From Microtetraspora sp. NBRC 13810 (GTDB taxonomy: Bacteria > Actinomycetota > Actinomycetes > Streptosporangiales > Streptosporangiaceae): a stretch of DNA of 64,000 nucleotides. A program made the translations under genes and the position numbers. Shown in pieces: positions 23,742-32,622 of the stretch. The stretch covers positions 558,001-622,000 of the forward strand of contig NZ_BSRQ01000001.1 in assembly GCF_030268685.1 (NCBI RefSeq), read 5' to 3'. How positions within the stretch are numbered: position 1 is the first letter of the stretch; the number at the start of each line of letters is the position of its first letter. The notes beneath the pieces were generated by a model that ran no database searches, was not told the DNA's origin, and worked only from the letters and a program-made list of their open reading frames with translations.

Positions 23742-24070
23742 ATGGGCATCCGCCTGAGCGGCATCGTCATCGACACCACGGACCTCGACCTGCTCGCCCG
23801 CTTCTGGGGCGGACTACTCAACCTGGACGTCACCCGCCGGGAGCCCGACTGGATCAGCCTCGGCCCCGGCCTCGCTCTCCATCTGGTCCCCGAGCCCAAG
23901 ACGGTCAAGAACCGCATCCACCTGGATCTGGTCGCCGACGACTTCGCCGCGGCGGTCGGCCGGGCGACCGAGTTGGGCGCGACTCCCGCGGGAGAGATGC
24001 AGGAAGACCTGTGGCAGGTCTGGCGCGTAACGGGTTCCTTCGGGCCAACACTCAGAAGGACCTGGCCTAG
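23742..24070 (+). pseudogene. VOC (glyoxalase-like) family gene with a disrupted 3' end
   Basis: From the ATG at 23742 the frame encodes a typical VOC domain (IRLSGIVIDTTDLDLLARFW, then IHLDLVADDF, ending EDLWQVWR). At about 24030 the family-typical DPEGNEFCVL tail is missing and the frame runs on into the antisense of the next gene. Another frame supplies RNGFLRANTQKDLA and a stop at 24070, which looks like the original end. The span is 329 bases, not a multiple of three, so a small deletion is likely. A sequencing error is the alternative. VOC proteins bind metals and small substrates; the lost tail would include a metal ligand. Confidence 0.65.
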
Positions 24071-24714
24071 CTCTCCTGCACGATGCCGATCGCCTGGACC
24101 ACGTCGGAGACGACGTGGTCCGCATCGCTTTGATGGCCCGGCCAGGTCCCCCGGTCGATCCAGACGGTCCGCAGGCCCGCGCCGCGACCTCCGCCGACGT
24201 CCGCGACGGGATGGTCGCCGACCATCCACCCGCCGCCGGCAAGGTCCATGCCACACCGCCGCGCGCCGACCTCGAACAGCGCCCTGTCCGGCTTCCTGAC
24301 GCCTTCCAGACCTGACAGGGCGCAGGCGTCCACCACATCGGCCAGCCCCGTCTGACGGAGCTTCCCGAGCTGGTTGTCGGCCATCCCATTGGTGACGATC
24401 GCCACCTTCCACGCCTGGTCCCGCAGCCCCGCCAGGCCCTCCATCACCTGGGGCCGGCAGCGCACGAGGTACGGCATCCGCGCCCGATACCCGGCCCACA
24501 GCGTCTCGACCGGATCGGCGAGGCCGAAACGCTCGCGGACCTTGGCGAAGAAGACCTCCCGGTGCGGGAAACCGTCCCGGTCGAGGGCGGTCAGCCACCC
24601 CACGGCCCCCTGACCCAACCGGCGGTCCTCGGCGAACTCCCGGGCCCACACCTGGAACGCCGCGTCGAGGTCGATGAGGGTGTTGTCCAGGTCGAAAAGG
24701 GCCAGCCGCTGCAC
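24067..24714 (-). CDS. HAD-superfamily hydrolase
   Basis: 215 residues from a GTG at 24714. This start is chosen because TAGGAT lies seven bases upstream, a leaderless arrangement; a longer frame to 24795 adds non-conserved sequence. HAD motifs: ALFDLDNTLID (nucleophile and acid Asp), VAIVTNGM (motif II Thr), RKPDRALFEV (motif III Lys) and WMVGDHPVADVGGG (motif IV). It is a phosphatase of small metabolites with a helical cap. The substrate is not assigned. The end overlaps the remnant VOC gene by four bases. Confidence 0.88.
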   Translation of the reverse strand: MQRLALFDLDNTLIDLDAAFQVWAREFAEDRRLGQGAVGWLTALDRDGFPHREVFFAKVRERFGLADPVETLWAGYRARMPYLVRCRPQVMEGLAGLRDQAWKVAIVTNGMADNQLGKLRQTGLADVVDACALSGLEGVRKPDRALFEVGARRCGMDLAGGGWMVGDHPVADVGGGRGAGLRTVWIDRGTWPGHQSDADHVVSDVVQAIGIVQES

Positions 24715-24721
24715 GTGCCCG

Positions 24722-24727
24722 ATCCTA
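24722..24727 (-). promoter_or_regulatory. -10 box (TAGGAT) of a leaderless promoter
   Basis: TAGGAT on the minus strand, seven bases before the GTG of the HAD hydrolase gene, fits the actinobacterial TANNNT consensus with transcription starting at the start codon. Confidence 0.55.
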
Positions 24728-24850
24728 CGAGCCGGTCTCGTCGGGCTGGCACGGAACAGCGACGGAACAAGCCCGGAGAGAAGATCGAAGAACATCGGCG
24801 AAACCCGGCCGAGGGCAGGCGTCTCAGCCGGGTTTCCGCTGTCAAGACGC

Positions 24851-26014
24851 CTACTTGAGGAGCTGGCGGGCCATCACCATGCGCTGGATCTGGTTGGTGC
24901 CCTCGTAGATCTGGGTGATCTTGGCGTCGCGCATCATGCGTTCGACCGGGTAGTCGCGGGTGTAGCCGTAGCCGCCGAGGAGCTGGACGGCTTCTGTGGT
25001 GATCTCCATGGCGGCGTCGGAGGCGGCGCACTTGGCGGCGCTGGAGAAGAAGGTGAGGTCGTCGGCGCGGGTGCCGTGCATGGCGAGTTCGGACTTGGCG
25101 GCGGCGGCGTAGGTGAGCTGGCGGGCGGCTTCGAGCTTCATGGCCATGTCGGCGAGCATGAACTGCACGCCCTGGAACTCGGCGATGGGCTTGCCGAACT
25201 GCTCGCGCTCCTTGACGTAGCCGATCGCGTAGTCCAGGGCGCCCTGGGCGATGCCGAGGGCCTGGGCGGCGATGGTGACGCGGGTGTGGTCGAGGGTGGC
25301 GAGCGCGGTCTTGAAGCCGGTGCCGGGGGCGCCGATCATGCGCGAGGCGGGGATGCGCACGTCCTCGAAGATGACCTGGCGGGTGGGCGAGCCCTTGATG
25401 CCGAGCTTCTTCTCCTTCGCCCCGAAGCTGACCCCCTCGTCGCTCTTCTCCACCACGAACGCCGAGATGCCACGGGCCCCCGCGCCCGGTTCGGTCACGG
25501 CCATCACGGTGTAGTACTCAGAGATGCCCGCGTTGGTGATCCACATCTTGGTGCCGTTGAGCACGTAGTGGTCCCCGTCGGCGACCGCGCGGGTCTTCAT
25601 GGAGGCCGCGTCGCTGCCCGCCTCGGGCTCGGAGAGCGCGTAGGAGAACATCGCCTCCCCCCGGGCGACCGGCGGCAGGTAGCGCTGCTTCAGCTCCTCA
25701 GAGGCCGACAGCAGCAGCGGGACCGTGCCGAGCTTGTTGACCGCGGGGATGAGCGAGGACGAGGCGCAGGCGCGGGCCACCTCCTCGATGACGATCACCG
25801 TGGCCAGCGCGTCGGCTCCGGCGCCGCCGTACTCCTCGGGAACGTGCACGGCGTGGAAGTCGGAGGCGACGAGGTCCTTGTAGACCTCCCAGGGGAACTC
25901 TTCGTTCTCGTCGGCCTCGGCCGCCCGGGGGGCGATCTTCGCGTCGGCCAGGTCTCGCACGGCCTCTCGGAGCATCTGGTGCTCTTCGGCGGGGGCATAG
26001 AGAGGGAAGCTCAT
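24851..26014 (-). CDS. Acyl-CoA dehydrogenase
   Basis: 387 residues, normal family length. [13 protein letters not shown] contacts the FAD and substrate, [16 protein letters not shown] is the second family signature, and [11 protein letters not shown] near the C-terminus holds the catalytic base (Glu371). The enzyme makes 2,3-enoyl-CoA from short or medium acyl-CoA and passes electrons to ETF. TACCAT (26021-26026) lies six bases before the ATG, suggesting a leaderless transcript. It is divergent from UDP-glucose dehydrogenase; chain length preference cannot be told. Confidence 0.93.
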   Translation of the reverse strand: MSFPLYAPAEEHQMLREAVRDLADAKIAPRAAEADENEEFPWEVYKDLVASDFHAVHVPEEYGGAGADALATVIVIEEVARACASSSLIPAVNKLGTVPLLLSASEELKQRYLPPVARGEAMFSYALSEPEAGSDAASMKTRAVADGDHYVLNGTKMWITNAGISEYYTVMAVTEPGAGARGISAFVVEKSDEGVSFGAKEKKLGIKGSPTRQVIFEDVRIPASRMIGAPGTGFKTALATLDHTRVTIAAQALGIAQGALDYAIGYVKEREQFGKPIAEFQGVQFMLADMAMKLEAARQLTYAAAAKSELAMHGTRADDLTFFSSAAKCAASDAAMEITTEAVQLLGGYGYTRDYPVERMMRDAKITQIYEGTNQIQRMVMARQLLK

Positions 26015-26020
26015 GCACAG

Positions 26021-26026
26021 ATGGTA
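26021..26026 (-). promoter_or_regulatory. -10 box (TACCAT) of a leaderless promoter
   Basis: TACCAT on the minus strand is six bases before the acyl-CoA dehydrogenase ATG. The palindrome GGACGTCC lies just upstream. Confidence 0.5.
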
Positions 26027-26208
26027 GGACGTCCAACAAAGTGCCCGCCGTCGCGGGCGGCGCGGAGAGCCTCGCTGGTCAGGCGTGTGGCCTGGCGGCT
26101 ATCGCTGGCGGTTTACGCACGTGACACAGTGGAAGGCGAGGGCCGATAGCATGCCTCGGCGACCTGACCGCCAATATTGGGGTGAGGTCAGTGGAGAGGA
26201 GCGCAGAC

Positions 26209-27522
26209 GTGCCATACCGCCTGACGGTGCTGGGAACCGGATACCTGGGTGCAACACACGCGGCATGCATGGCCGACCTGGGCTTCGAGGTGCTGGGCCT
26301 CGACGTCGACGAGAGCAAGATCGCCCGATTGCGCGCCGGCGAGCTGCCCATGTACGAGCCTGGGCTGGAAGAGGTCCTGCGGCGCAACCTGGAGTCCGGC
26401 AGGCTCAGGTTCACGACGTCGTACGAGGAGGCCGCCGCGTTCGGCGACGTGCACTTCGTCTGCGTGGGCACGCCGCAGAAGAAGGGCGAGAACGCGGCGG
26501 ACGTCTCCTACCTCGACGCCGTGGTGGAGTCGCTGGCGCCGTACCTGACCCGCGAGTGCCTGGTGGTGGGCAAGTCCACCGTCCCGGTCGGCACCGCGCA
26601 GCGCCTGGCCGACAAGCTCGTACGGCTCGCGCCCGCCGGCCCGCTGGTGGAGCTGGCCTGGAACCCGGAGTTCCTACGCGAGGGCTTCGCCGTGCAGGAC
26701 ACCCTGCACCCGGACCGGATCGTGCTCGGCGTGGCCAGCGAGAAGGCCGAGAAGATCATGCGGGACATCTACACCCCGCTCGGCGACGTGCCGACCATCG
26801 TCACCGACTACCCCACGTCCGAGCTGGTCAAGTCGGCGGCGAACGCGTTCCTCGCCACCAAGATCTCCTTCATCAACGCGATGGCCGAGGTGTGCGAGAC
26901 CTCGCACGCCGACGTCAAGCAGTTGTCGCTGGCGCTGTCCTACGACGAGCGGATCGGCGGCAGGTTCCTCAACCCGGGCCTCGGGTTCGGCGGCGGTTGC
27001 CTGCCCAAGGACATCAGGGCGTTCATGGCCCGGGCCGGTGAGCTGGGCGCCGACCAGGCGCTGACCTTTCTGCGCGAGGTCGACGCGATCAACATGCGGC
27101 GCCGCGCCCGGATGGTGGACCTCGCCCGCGAGTTGGTCGGCGGTTCCTTCCGCGGCTGCACGGTCGGCGTGCTGGGCGCGGCCTTCAAACCGAACTCCGA
27201 CGACATCCGCGACTCCCCCGCGCTGGACGTCGCGGTCAAGATCGGCGAGCAGGGCGGCCAGGTGACCGTCTACGACCCGGTGGCGCTGGACAACGCCCGA
27301 AAAGCGCACCCGGAGCTGGCCTACGGCACCTCGGCGCTGGACGCGGCGCGCGGCGCGCACGTGGTGCTGCTGCTCACCGAGTGGCAGGAGTTCATCGACC
27401 TCGACCCCGAGGAGCTGGGCTCGGTGGTCGCCACCCGCAGGATCGTGGACGGCCGCAACGCGCTGGACGCGGAGGCGTGGCGCGCGGTGGGCTGGAACTA
27501 CCGCGCACTCGGCCGCCCCTGA
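26209..27522 (+). CDS. UDP-glucose 6-dehydrogenase
   Basis: 437 residues from the GTG at 26209, with GAGGAG seven bases upstream; an in-frame GTG nine codons earlier is less likely. YRLTVLGTGYLGATHAACMADLG is the NAD-binding fold, AWNPEFLREG and KSAANAFLATKISFINAMAE are the central helices, and FGGGCLPKD carries the catalytic Cys264. The C-terminal domain (VLGAAFKPNSDDIRDSPAL) binds UDP. The enzyme oxidises UDP-glucose twice to UDP-glucuronate, a precursor of acidic wall polysaccharides. It is divergent from the acyl-CoA dehydrogenase. Confidence 0.93.
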   Translation: MPYRLTVLGTGYLGATHAACMADLGFEVLGLDVDESKIARLRAGELPMYEPGLEEVLRRNLESGRLRFTTSYEEAAAFGDVHFVCVGTPQKKGENAADVSYLDAVVESLAPYLTRECLVVGKSTVPVGTAQRLADKLVRLAPAGPLVELAWNPEFLREGFAVQDTLHPDRIVLGVASEKAEKIMRDIYTPLGDVPTIVTDYPTSELVKSAANAFLATKISFINAMAEVCETSHADVKQLSLALSYDERIGGRFLNPGLGFGGGCLPKDIRAFMARAGELGADQALTFLREVDAINMRRRARMVDLARELVGGSFRGCTVGVLGAAFKPNSDDIRDSPALDVAVKIGEQGGQVTVYDPVALDNARKAHPELAYGTSALDAARGAHVVLLLTEWQEFIDLDPEELGSVVATRRIVDGRNALDAEAWRAVGWNYRALGRP

Positions 27523-27576
27523 CCCCGCGCCCCCGGCCGTACCCGAACCGCCCGTGAGGCTCGCCGGGGACGGCCC

Positions 27577-28044
27577 TCAGGCGCCGGCGCCGAGGAGTTT
27601 GCCGAGCAGCGCGCTCAACTGGTCGCGGTCCTCGGGGGTGAGGGATCGGAAGACCTCGTCGAGGAACCCCGGGATCGACGCCTGCGCCTCGGACAGCCGC
27701 CGCCGGCCCGAGTCGGTGATGGTGACGGCGTAGGAGCGGCGGTCGTACGGGTTGCGCTCCCTGCGGACGTGGCCCGCCCGTTCCAGGTCGTCGCAGACGC
27801 TGACCATGACGCTGCGGTCGATGCGCAGCTCCTCGCTGAGCGCCTGCTGGGAGCAGGGGCCGACGGCGTCGAGCATCTGGAGCACGAGATGCTGCCCCAC
27901 GCCGAGCCCTTCCTCGGCGGCGTGCGTCTCCGCGGCGCGCGCCACGGCGGCCGAGGCCCGGCACAGCGCGATGTCCAGCCGCTCGGCGGCGAGCCGCGGA
28001 AAGTACGCCGGCCGGGCGCGGCCGGCCGTCCTGGTCGTGGCCAC
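27577..28044 (-). CDS. MarR-family transcriptional regulator
   Basis: 155 residues. The winged helix covers about residues 60-118: SQQALSEELRIDRSVMVSVCDDLERAGHV gives the recognition helix, and RRERNPYDRRSYAV the wing with the DRR signature. It is divergent from a nitroreductase-family gene; a 9-bp inverted repeat lies between them. By analogy with other MarR pairs it may sense an electrophile or nitro/quinone compound and repress the reductase. The ligand is unknown. Confidence 0.9.
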   Translation of the reverse strand: MATTRTAGRARPAYFPRLAAERLDIALCRASAAVARAAETHAAEEGLGVGQHLVLQMLDAVGPCSQQALSEELRIDRSVMVSVCDDLERAGHVRRERNPYDRRSYAVTITDSGRRRLSEAQASIPGFLDEVFRSLTPEDRDQLSALLGKLLGAGA

Positions 28045-28109
28045 GATTGCCCTCCCCTTCGGTAAGCGGTCAGCCTATCGCACCATCTTGCTCCAGATTG
28101 TTTGACAGA

Positions 28110-28142
28110 AGATGATTGTCGGTCCTACGGTCCCAATCATCT
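28110..28142. promoter_or_regulatory. Inverted repeat between the MarR and nitroreductase genes
   Basis: AGATGATTG and CAATCATCT form a perfect 9-bp inverted repeat separated by 15 bases, with ACAG/CTGT flanks. TTTGA half sites lie on both sides. It is a candidate operator for the divergent MarR protein. Confidence 0.55.
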
Positions 28143-28224
28143 GTCGGCAAACTGTTTGAACTCAGATGGAGAGTGGCCGTGCCGCCCCGGCGCGCCCGGC
28201 CACCGCTGCCCGAGGAGCCGCGTC

Positions 28225-28872
28225 ATGAGGCTGGACCTGACCCCCGACGAGTTGCTGAGCACGACCCGCGCCGTCCGCAGGCGCCTCGACCTCACCCGGC
28301 CCGTGCCGCGTGAGCTGATCGAGGAGTGTGTGGACCTGGCCGTGCAGGCGCCCACCGGGCGCAACCGGCAGCGCTGGCACTTCCTCGTCGTCACCGAGCC
28401 CGAGCGGCGGCGGGCCGTGGCCGACATCTTCCTGCGCGCCCTGCCCCTGGCCACCGGACACCCGCTGACCGAACGTGACATGTGGCGGATGAGCTACCAC
28501 GCCGGCTCCACCGCGCGGGTCTTCGACGGCCTGCGCCACCTGGCCGACAACATCCACCGGGTACCCGCGTTCGTCATCCCGGCCGTGGAAGGGCGGACGG
28601 ACCGGGCCACCGTGGCTGTTCAGGCGGGCGTGTGGGGATCGATCCTGCCCGCCGTGTGGAGTTTCATGCTGGCCGCCCGCGCACGCGGCCTCGGCACGGT
28701 GTGGACGACCGCGCAGGGACCGCTCGAACCGGAACTCGCCGAAGTTCTCGGCGTGCCGTACGAGGAGGTCATGCTGGCCGCTTTCATCCCGCTGGCCTAC
28801 ACCGTCGGGACCGACTTCAGGCCCGCCCCCCGGGTCCCGAGGGAGGAGGTCCTGCACTGGGATCGGTGGTGA
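28225..28872 (+). CDS. Nitroreductase-family FMN oxidoreductase
   Basis: 215 residues from the ATG at 28225 with GAGGAG seven bases upstream; the longer frame from 28102 would cover the operator. TTRAVRRRLD at the N-terminus binds the FMN phosphate, and APTGRNRQRWHFLVV is the second family motif (usually APSxxNxQPW). GVWGSILPAVWSFMLAARARGLGTVWTT forms the dimer core. Such enzymes reduce nitroaromatics, quinones or flavins with NAD(P)H. The divergent MarR-like regulator suggests inducible detoxification. Confidence 0.87.
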   Translation: MRLDLTPDELLSTTRAVRRRLDLTRPVPRELIEECVDLAVQAPTGRNRQRWHFLVVTEPERRRAVADIFLRALPLATGHPLTERDMWRMSYHAGSTARVFDGLRHLADNIHRVPAFVIPAVEGRTDRATVAVQAGVWGSILPAVWSFMLAARARGLGTVWTTAQGPLEPELAEVLGVPYEEVMLAAFIPLAYTVGTDFRPAPRVPREEVLHWDRW

Positions 28873-28885
28873 CCGCAGCGCCCGC

Positions 28886-29398
28886 TCAGGTGCCGTTCAG
28901 TCCCGCGACCTCGGCCCTGAGCTTCTCGCCCTTGGCGTGCGCCTGGGCCCGCAGGTCGTCCTGGAAGGCGCGCATGCGCTGCTGGAGCTCCGGGTCGGCG
29001 GCGGCCAGGATCCGTACGGCGAGCAGGCCGGCGTTGCGCGCGCCGCCGATCGCCATCGTGGCCACCGGGACCCCGGCGGGCATCTGCACGATCGACAGCA
29101 GCGAGTCCATGCCGTCGAGGTACTTGAGCGGCACCGGGACGCCGATGACCGGCAGCGGCGTGACCGAGGCGAGCATGCCGGGCAGGTGGGCGGCGCCGCC
29201 CGCGCCGGCGATGACGACGCGCAGGCCGCGCCCGGCCGCCTGCGCGCCATAGGCGATCATCTCGTCCGGCATCCGGTGCGCGGAGACCACGTCGGCCTCG
29301 AACGGCACGCCGAACTCGGCGAGGGCCTCGGCGGCGAGCCGCATGACCGGCCAGTCCGAGTCGCTGCCCATGACGATCCCGACCTGCGGCTGGGTCAC
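28886..29398 (-). CDS. purE: N5-carboxyaminoimidazole ribonucleotide mutase
   Basis: 170 residues. [25 protein letters not shown] and [15 protein letters not shown] are the phosphate and carboxylate contacts of class I PurE, with the catalytic His in SAHR. It converts N5-CAIR to CAIR in purine synthesis. The GTG start overlaps the purK stop by four bases, so the two enzymes that handle the unstable N5-CAIR are made together. Confidence 0.96.
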   Translation of the reverse strand: MTQPQVGIVMGSDSDWPVMRLAAEALAEFGVPFEADVVSAHRMPDEMIAYGAQAAGRGLRVVIAGAGGAAHLPGMLASVTPLPVIGVPVPLKYLDGMDSLLSIVQMPAGVPVATMAIGGARNAGLLAVRILAAADPELQQRMRAFQDDLRAQAHAKGEKLRAEVAGLNGT

Positions 29399-30549
29399 GT
29401 GTAGATCCCTTCGGTGAGGTAGACGGCGGCGTGCCGGGCGCGGGCGCGGACGGTGTCGAGGTCGTCGCCGAGGGCCGTCACATGGCCGATCTTCCGCCCG
29501 GGGCGCACCTCCTTGCCGTAGAAGTGCACCTTGATCCCCGGGTCGTGCGCCATGACGTGCTCGTAGCGGGAGAAGACATCCGGGTCATCGCCGCCGAGCA
29601 GGTTGGCCATCACGACGACGGGCGCCGTCTGCGCGGGCGAGCCGAGGGGCAGGTCGAGCACGGCGCGCAGGTGCTGCTCGAACTGGGAGGTGCGCGAGCC
29701 CTCGATGGTCCAGTGGCCGCTGTTGTGCGGGCGCATGGCCAGCTCGTTGACGACCAGGCCGGCGCGGGTCTGGAACATCTCCACCGCGAGCAGGCCGGTC
29801 ACGCCCAGCTCGTCGGCGATGCCGAGGGCGATGCGCTGGGCGACCGCGGCGTCCTCCGGGTCGAGCCCGGGGGCCGGGGCGAGGACCTCGACGCAGATGC
29901 CGTCCCGCTGGACGGTCTCCACCACCGGGTAGCTGACCCCCTGGCCGTGCGGCGAGCGGGCGACCAGCACGGCGAGCTCGCGCTCGAACGGCACGAACGC
30001 CTCGGCGAGCAGCGGGATCCCGGTGGCCACCGCCTCGGCCGCCTGTTCCTCACCGTCGCACACCCAGACGCCGCGGCCGTCGTACCCGCCGCGCACCGCC
30101 TTGAGCACCACCGGCCAGCCGTGCTCCGCGGCGAACTCCGTCACGTCGGCCGCCGACGCCACCCGCCGCCACGCGGGGCAGGGCGCGCCGATCGCGGTCA
30201 GCCGCTCGCGCATGACCGCCTTGTCCTGCGCGTGCACCAGCGCGCCGGCCCCCGGACGTACGGCGACGCCACCGGCCTCCAGGGCGCGGATGTGCTCGGT
30301 GGGGACGTGCTCGTGGTCGAAGGTGAGCACGTCGCAGCCCTTGGCGAAGTCGCGCAGGTCGCCGAGGTCGCGGTGGTCGCCTAGCCGTACTGAAGAGACG
30401 ACGCGGGCGGCGCTCTCGTCCGGGGAGGCCGCGAGGACGCGCAGGTCGATGCCGAGCGCGATGGCGGCCTGCTGGGTCATCCTTGCCAGCTGGCCGGCGC
30501 CGACCATACCGACGACCGGGCCTACGAGGTGGGTGTTACTGCTGCTCAC
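29395..30549 (-). CDS. purK: N5-carboxyaminoimidazole ribonucleotide synthase
   Basis: 384 residues with the ATP-grasp fold. [17 protein letters not shown] starts the N-terminal domain; [17 protein letters not shown] is the ATP-binding loop; [18 protein letters not shown] carries the metal ligands and catalytic Arg. PurK uses ATP and bicarbonate to carboxylate AIR. It precedes purE with a GTGA overlap. The 313-base upstream region is shared with a divergent GtrA gene and holds a 20-bp palindrome. Confidence 0.96.
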   Translation of the reverse strand: MSSSNTHLVGPVVGMVGAGQLARMTQQAAIALGIDLRVLAASPDESAARVVSSVRLGDHRDLGDLRDFAKGCDVLTFDHEHVPTEHIRALEAGGVAVRPGAGALVHAQDKAVMRERLTAIGAPCPAWRRVASAADVTEFAAEHGWPVVLKAVRGGYDGRGVWVCDGEEQAAEAVATGIPLLAEAFVPFERELAVLVARSPHGQGVSYPVVETVQRDGICVEVLAPAPGLDPEDAAVAQRIALGIADELGVTGLLAVEMFQTRAGLVVNELAMRPHNSGHWTIEGSRTSQFEQHLRAVLDLPLGSPAQTAPVVVMANLLGGDDPDVFSRYEHVMAHDPGIKVHFYGKEVRPGRKIGHVTALGDDLDTVRARARHAAVYLTEGIYT

Positions 30550-30862
30550 GTCGCACGAGCCTACCGGCTCGGGCGCGGGCGGCCCTCAGGCGAGGTGGCA
30601 GCACGGAAGGCGGCCGAGTGCCACTTTGGTGGAGTTGCGCTCCACCGGACTCTTCTAGAGTATCGGCTTATTGACTGAAATATCAGTCAAAGATCGTCGC
30701 TTGGTGACATATGGCCTGATCTTGGGGTAGGGAGCCGGTGCTCCCGGGAGCTTCAACGTGCAGGCGTGGACCCCGGTAGCCTGAACCAAGCAGTCCAAGG
30801 GAACCCCCGACCACGCTCGGCGAGGCAGGCGGAGTCGGCGAACGAAAGGACCGTCAGGAGTC
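30550..30862. other. Divergent control region between purK and the GtrA gene
   Basis: No gene is seen. It holds a hairpin GGTGGAG-TTGCG-CTCCACC at 30628-30646, the 20-bp palindrome at 30671-30690, and a small stem GGGAGC-CGGT-GCTCCC near 30735. I could not match these to a known riboswitch. Confidence 0.5.
30671..30690. promoter_or_regulatory. 20-bp palindrome, candidate operator
   Basis: TTGACTGA-AATA-TCAGTCAA has perfect 8-bp arms. The left arm includes TTGACT, close to a -35 hexamer, so a bound repressor could block a promoter. No regulator gene is adjacent; purine control of purK is one possibility. Confidence 0.5.
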
Positions 30863-31342
30863 GTGAAACTTCTTCGACGCGCCCAGCAGCGCTTCGCGGT
30901 CCTTTTCCACGAGCTCGCCAAGTTCGGCGTCATCGGCGCCGTGGCCTTCGTCATCGACTTCGGCGTCACCAACTGGGCGCGCTACGGCCTGGACCTCGGC
31001 CCCATGATCTCCAAGGTCATCGCCACCGTGATCGCCGCGACGTTCGCCTACCTGGGCAACCGGTTCTGGACCTGGCGGCACCGCGAGCAGAACGGCATGG
31101 CCAGGGAGTACATCCTGTTCTTCGTGCTCAACGGGATCGGGCTGCTGATCTCGCTGCTGGTGATCGGCTTCGTCAGCTACACGCTCAACCTGCACGATCC
31201 GCTGAGCTACAACATCGCGCTGATCATCGGTACCGGGCTCGGCACGTTGTTCCGGTTCTGGTCCTACAAGAAGTGGGTCTTCCTGGAGCCCGCGCTCCCG
31301 GACACGCTCACCGAGCCCGAGCCCGTTCCCCCCTCGCGCTAG
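30863..31342 (+). CDS. GtrA-family membrane protein
   Basis: 159 residues with four membrane helices. FGVIGAVAFVIDFGVTNWARY and ATFAYLGNRFWTWRH are the family signature; FRFWSYKKWVF is the conserved C-terminal end. GtrA proteins are thought to move or position undecaprenyl-phosphate-sugar intermediates for wall or membrane glycosylation. A surface-glycan role would fit UDP-glucose dehydrogenase nearby. It begins with GTG and ends four bases inside the convergent histidine kinase gene. Confidence 0.9.
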   Translation: MKLLRRAQQRFAVLFHELAKFGVIGAVAFVIDFGVTNWARYGLDLGPMISKVIATVIAATFAYLGNRFWTWRHREQNGMAREYILFFVLNGIGLLISLLVIGFVSYTLNLHDPLSYNIALIIGTGLGTLFRFWSYKKWVFLEPALPDTLTEPEPVPPSR

Positions 31343-32619
31343 GCGGGGCCGCTCACCACGCGGCGCTTGCGGTCGTGTTCCCGCACGGGGAGCAGGAAGA
31401 CCGCGAAGACCGCCGGACGCGGCCGTACGAGCTCCAGCCGTCCGCCGTCGGCCGCGGTGAGGGCGCGGGCGAGCGTCAGGCCGAGGCCGGTGCCGCCGCC
31501 GCCGCTCACGTTCCGCTCGAAAACCCGGGGCACGAGCTCCTCGGAGATGCCCGGCCCCTGGTCGCCGACCTCGATGACGATGGACTTCGCGCTGCTGCTC
31601 GTGGCGACCACGACCGGCCCGCCGCCGTGCTCCAGCGAGTTCTCCAGCAGCGAGGCCACGACCTGGCCGAGACCTCCGGTGGTGGCCATCGCCCGCAGGC
31701 CGCGGTCGCCGTCCAGCATCAGCTTCCTGCCGGCCCTGCGGAAGGCCGGCTCCCACTCGGTGAGCTGCTGTTTGAGTACCTCGTCGATGTCGATCGGCGC
31801 CGCCTGGGCGTGCCGCTGACGGCGCGCGGCGGCGAGCAGCTCGTCGATCACCGCGGTGAGGCGCTCGGCCTGCACGATGGCGGCCTCGCCCTCCTCGCGC
31901 ACGACCGTCGGATCACCGGCCGCCGCGACGATCTCCTCCAGGCGCATGCTCAGGCCGGTGAGGGGGGTTCTGAGCTGGTGTGAGGCGTCGGTCGCGAAGT
32001 CCCGCTCCCTGCTCAGCAGATCGGAGATGCGGGTGGCGCTGCGGTCGAGGACCTCGGCGACCCGGTCAAGTTCCTGGATCCCGTAGCGGTGCTTGCTCGG
32101 CCGGGCGTCGCCCGACCCGAGGCGTTCGGCGATCATCGCGAGGTCCCGGAGGGGCAGCGTCAGCCGCCGGGACTGCACGATGGCCAGCCCGACGGCGACC
32201 GCCAGCGCGGCCGCGGCGAGCGCGACGATGAGCAGGAGCCGCGCACGCACGTCCTGCTCCACCTCGGCTCGGTCCCGGCTGACCTGGACCCACACACCGC
32301 TTTCCGAGTGAGCGTCCGCGGTCATCTTGTGATCCGCGGACGGCTCCTTCCCCACAATGGTGGCTTTAGGGGGATTGCCGCCCTCATATACCTGAATATA
32401 GCGATCGAGGTAGTTTCGTCCTATTTGTTCGGAGTTGATGGGTTCATCTTGGAGTCGGGCATACTCGACCTCCTTGAGCAGCCGCCTCGCGTCGGACTGC
32501 AACGCCTGCCCGGCCTCGTCGACTATGAGCCGACTCACGACGACGCCAAGGGGAACACCGAGCAGGAGAACAGCGATGACCGCGACGACCAAGGTGGAGG
32601 TCAGTAGCCGGCGGCGCAT
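31339..32619 (-). CDS. Sensor histidine kinase
   Basis: 426 residues. Helix 1 (residues 10-33) and helix 2 (128-150) enclose a sensor region of about 95 residues outside the membrane. A HAMP domain follows (SRRLTLPLRDLAMIAERLGSG), then the H-box DASHQLRTPLTGL with His214, an N-box (ASLLENSLEHG) and G-boxes (GDQGPGIS, GGTGLGLTLAR). It lies three bases after the response regulator gene and certainly pairs with it. The signal is unknown. Confidence 0.93.
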   Translation of the reverse strand: MRRRLLTSTLVVAVIAVLLLGVPLGVVVSRLIVDEAGQALQSDARRLLKEVEYARLQDEPINSEQIGRNYLDRYIQVYEGGNPPKATIVGKEPSADHKMTADAHSESGVWVQVSRDRAEVEQDVRARLLLIVALAAAALAVAVGLAIVQSRRLTLPLRDLAMIAERLGSGDARPSKHRYGIQELDRVAEVLDRSATRISDLLSRERDFATDASHQLRTPLTGLSMRLEEIVAAAGDPTVVREEGEAAIVQAERLTAVIDELLAAARRQRHAQAAPIDIDEVLKQQLTEWEPAFRRAGRKLMLDGDRGLRAMATTGGLGQVVASLLENSLEHGGGPVVVATSSSAKSIVIEVGDQGPGISEELVPRVFERNVSGGGGTGLGLTLARALTAADGGRLELVRPRPAVFAVFLLPVREHDRKRRVVSGPA

Positions 32620-32622
32620 TAC

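Noticed and set aside
30700-30862. A riboswitch or T-box ahead of the GtrA gene
   Set aside because: Small stems are present but no conserved core of a class I know.
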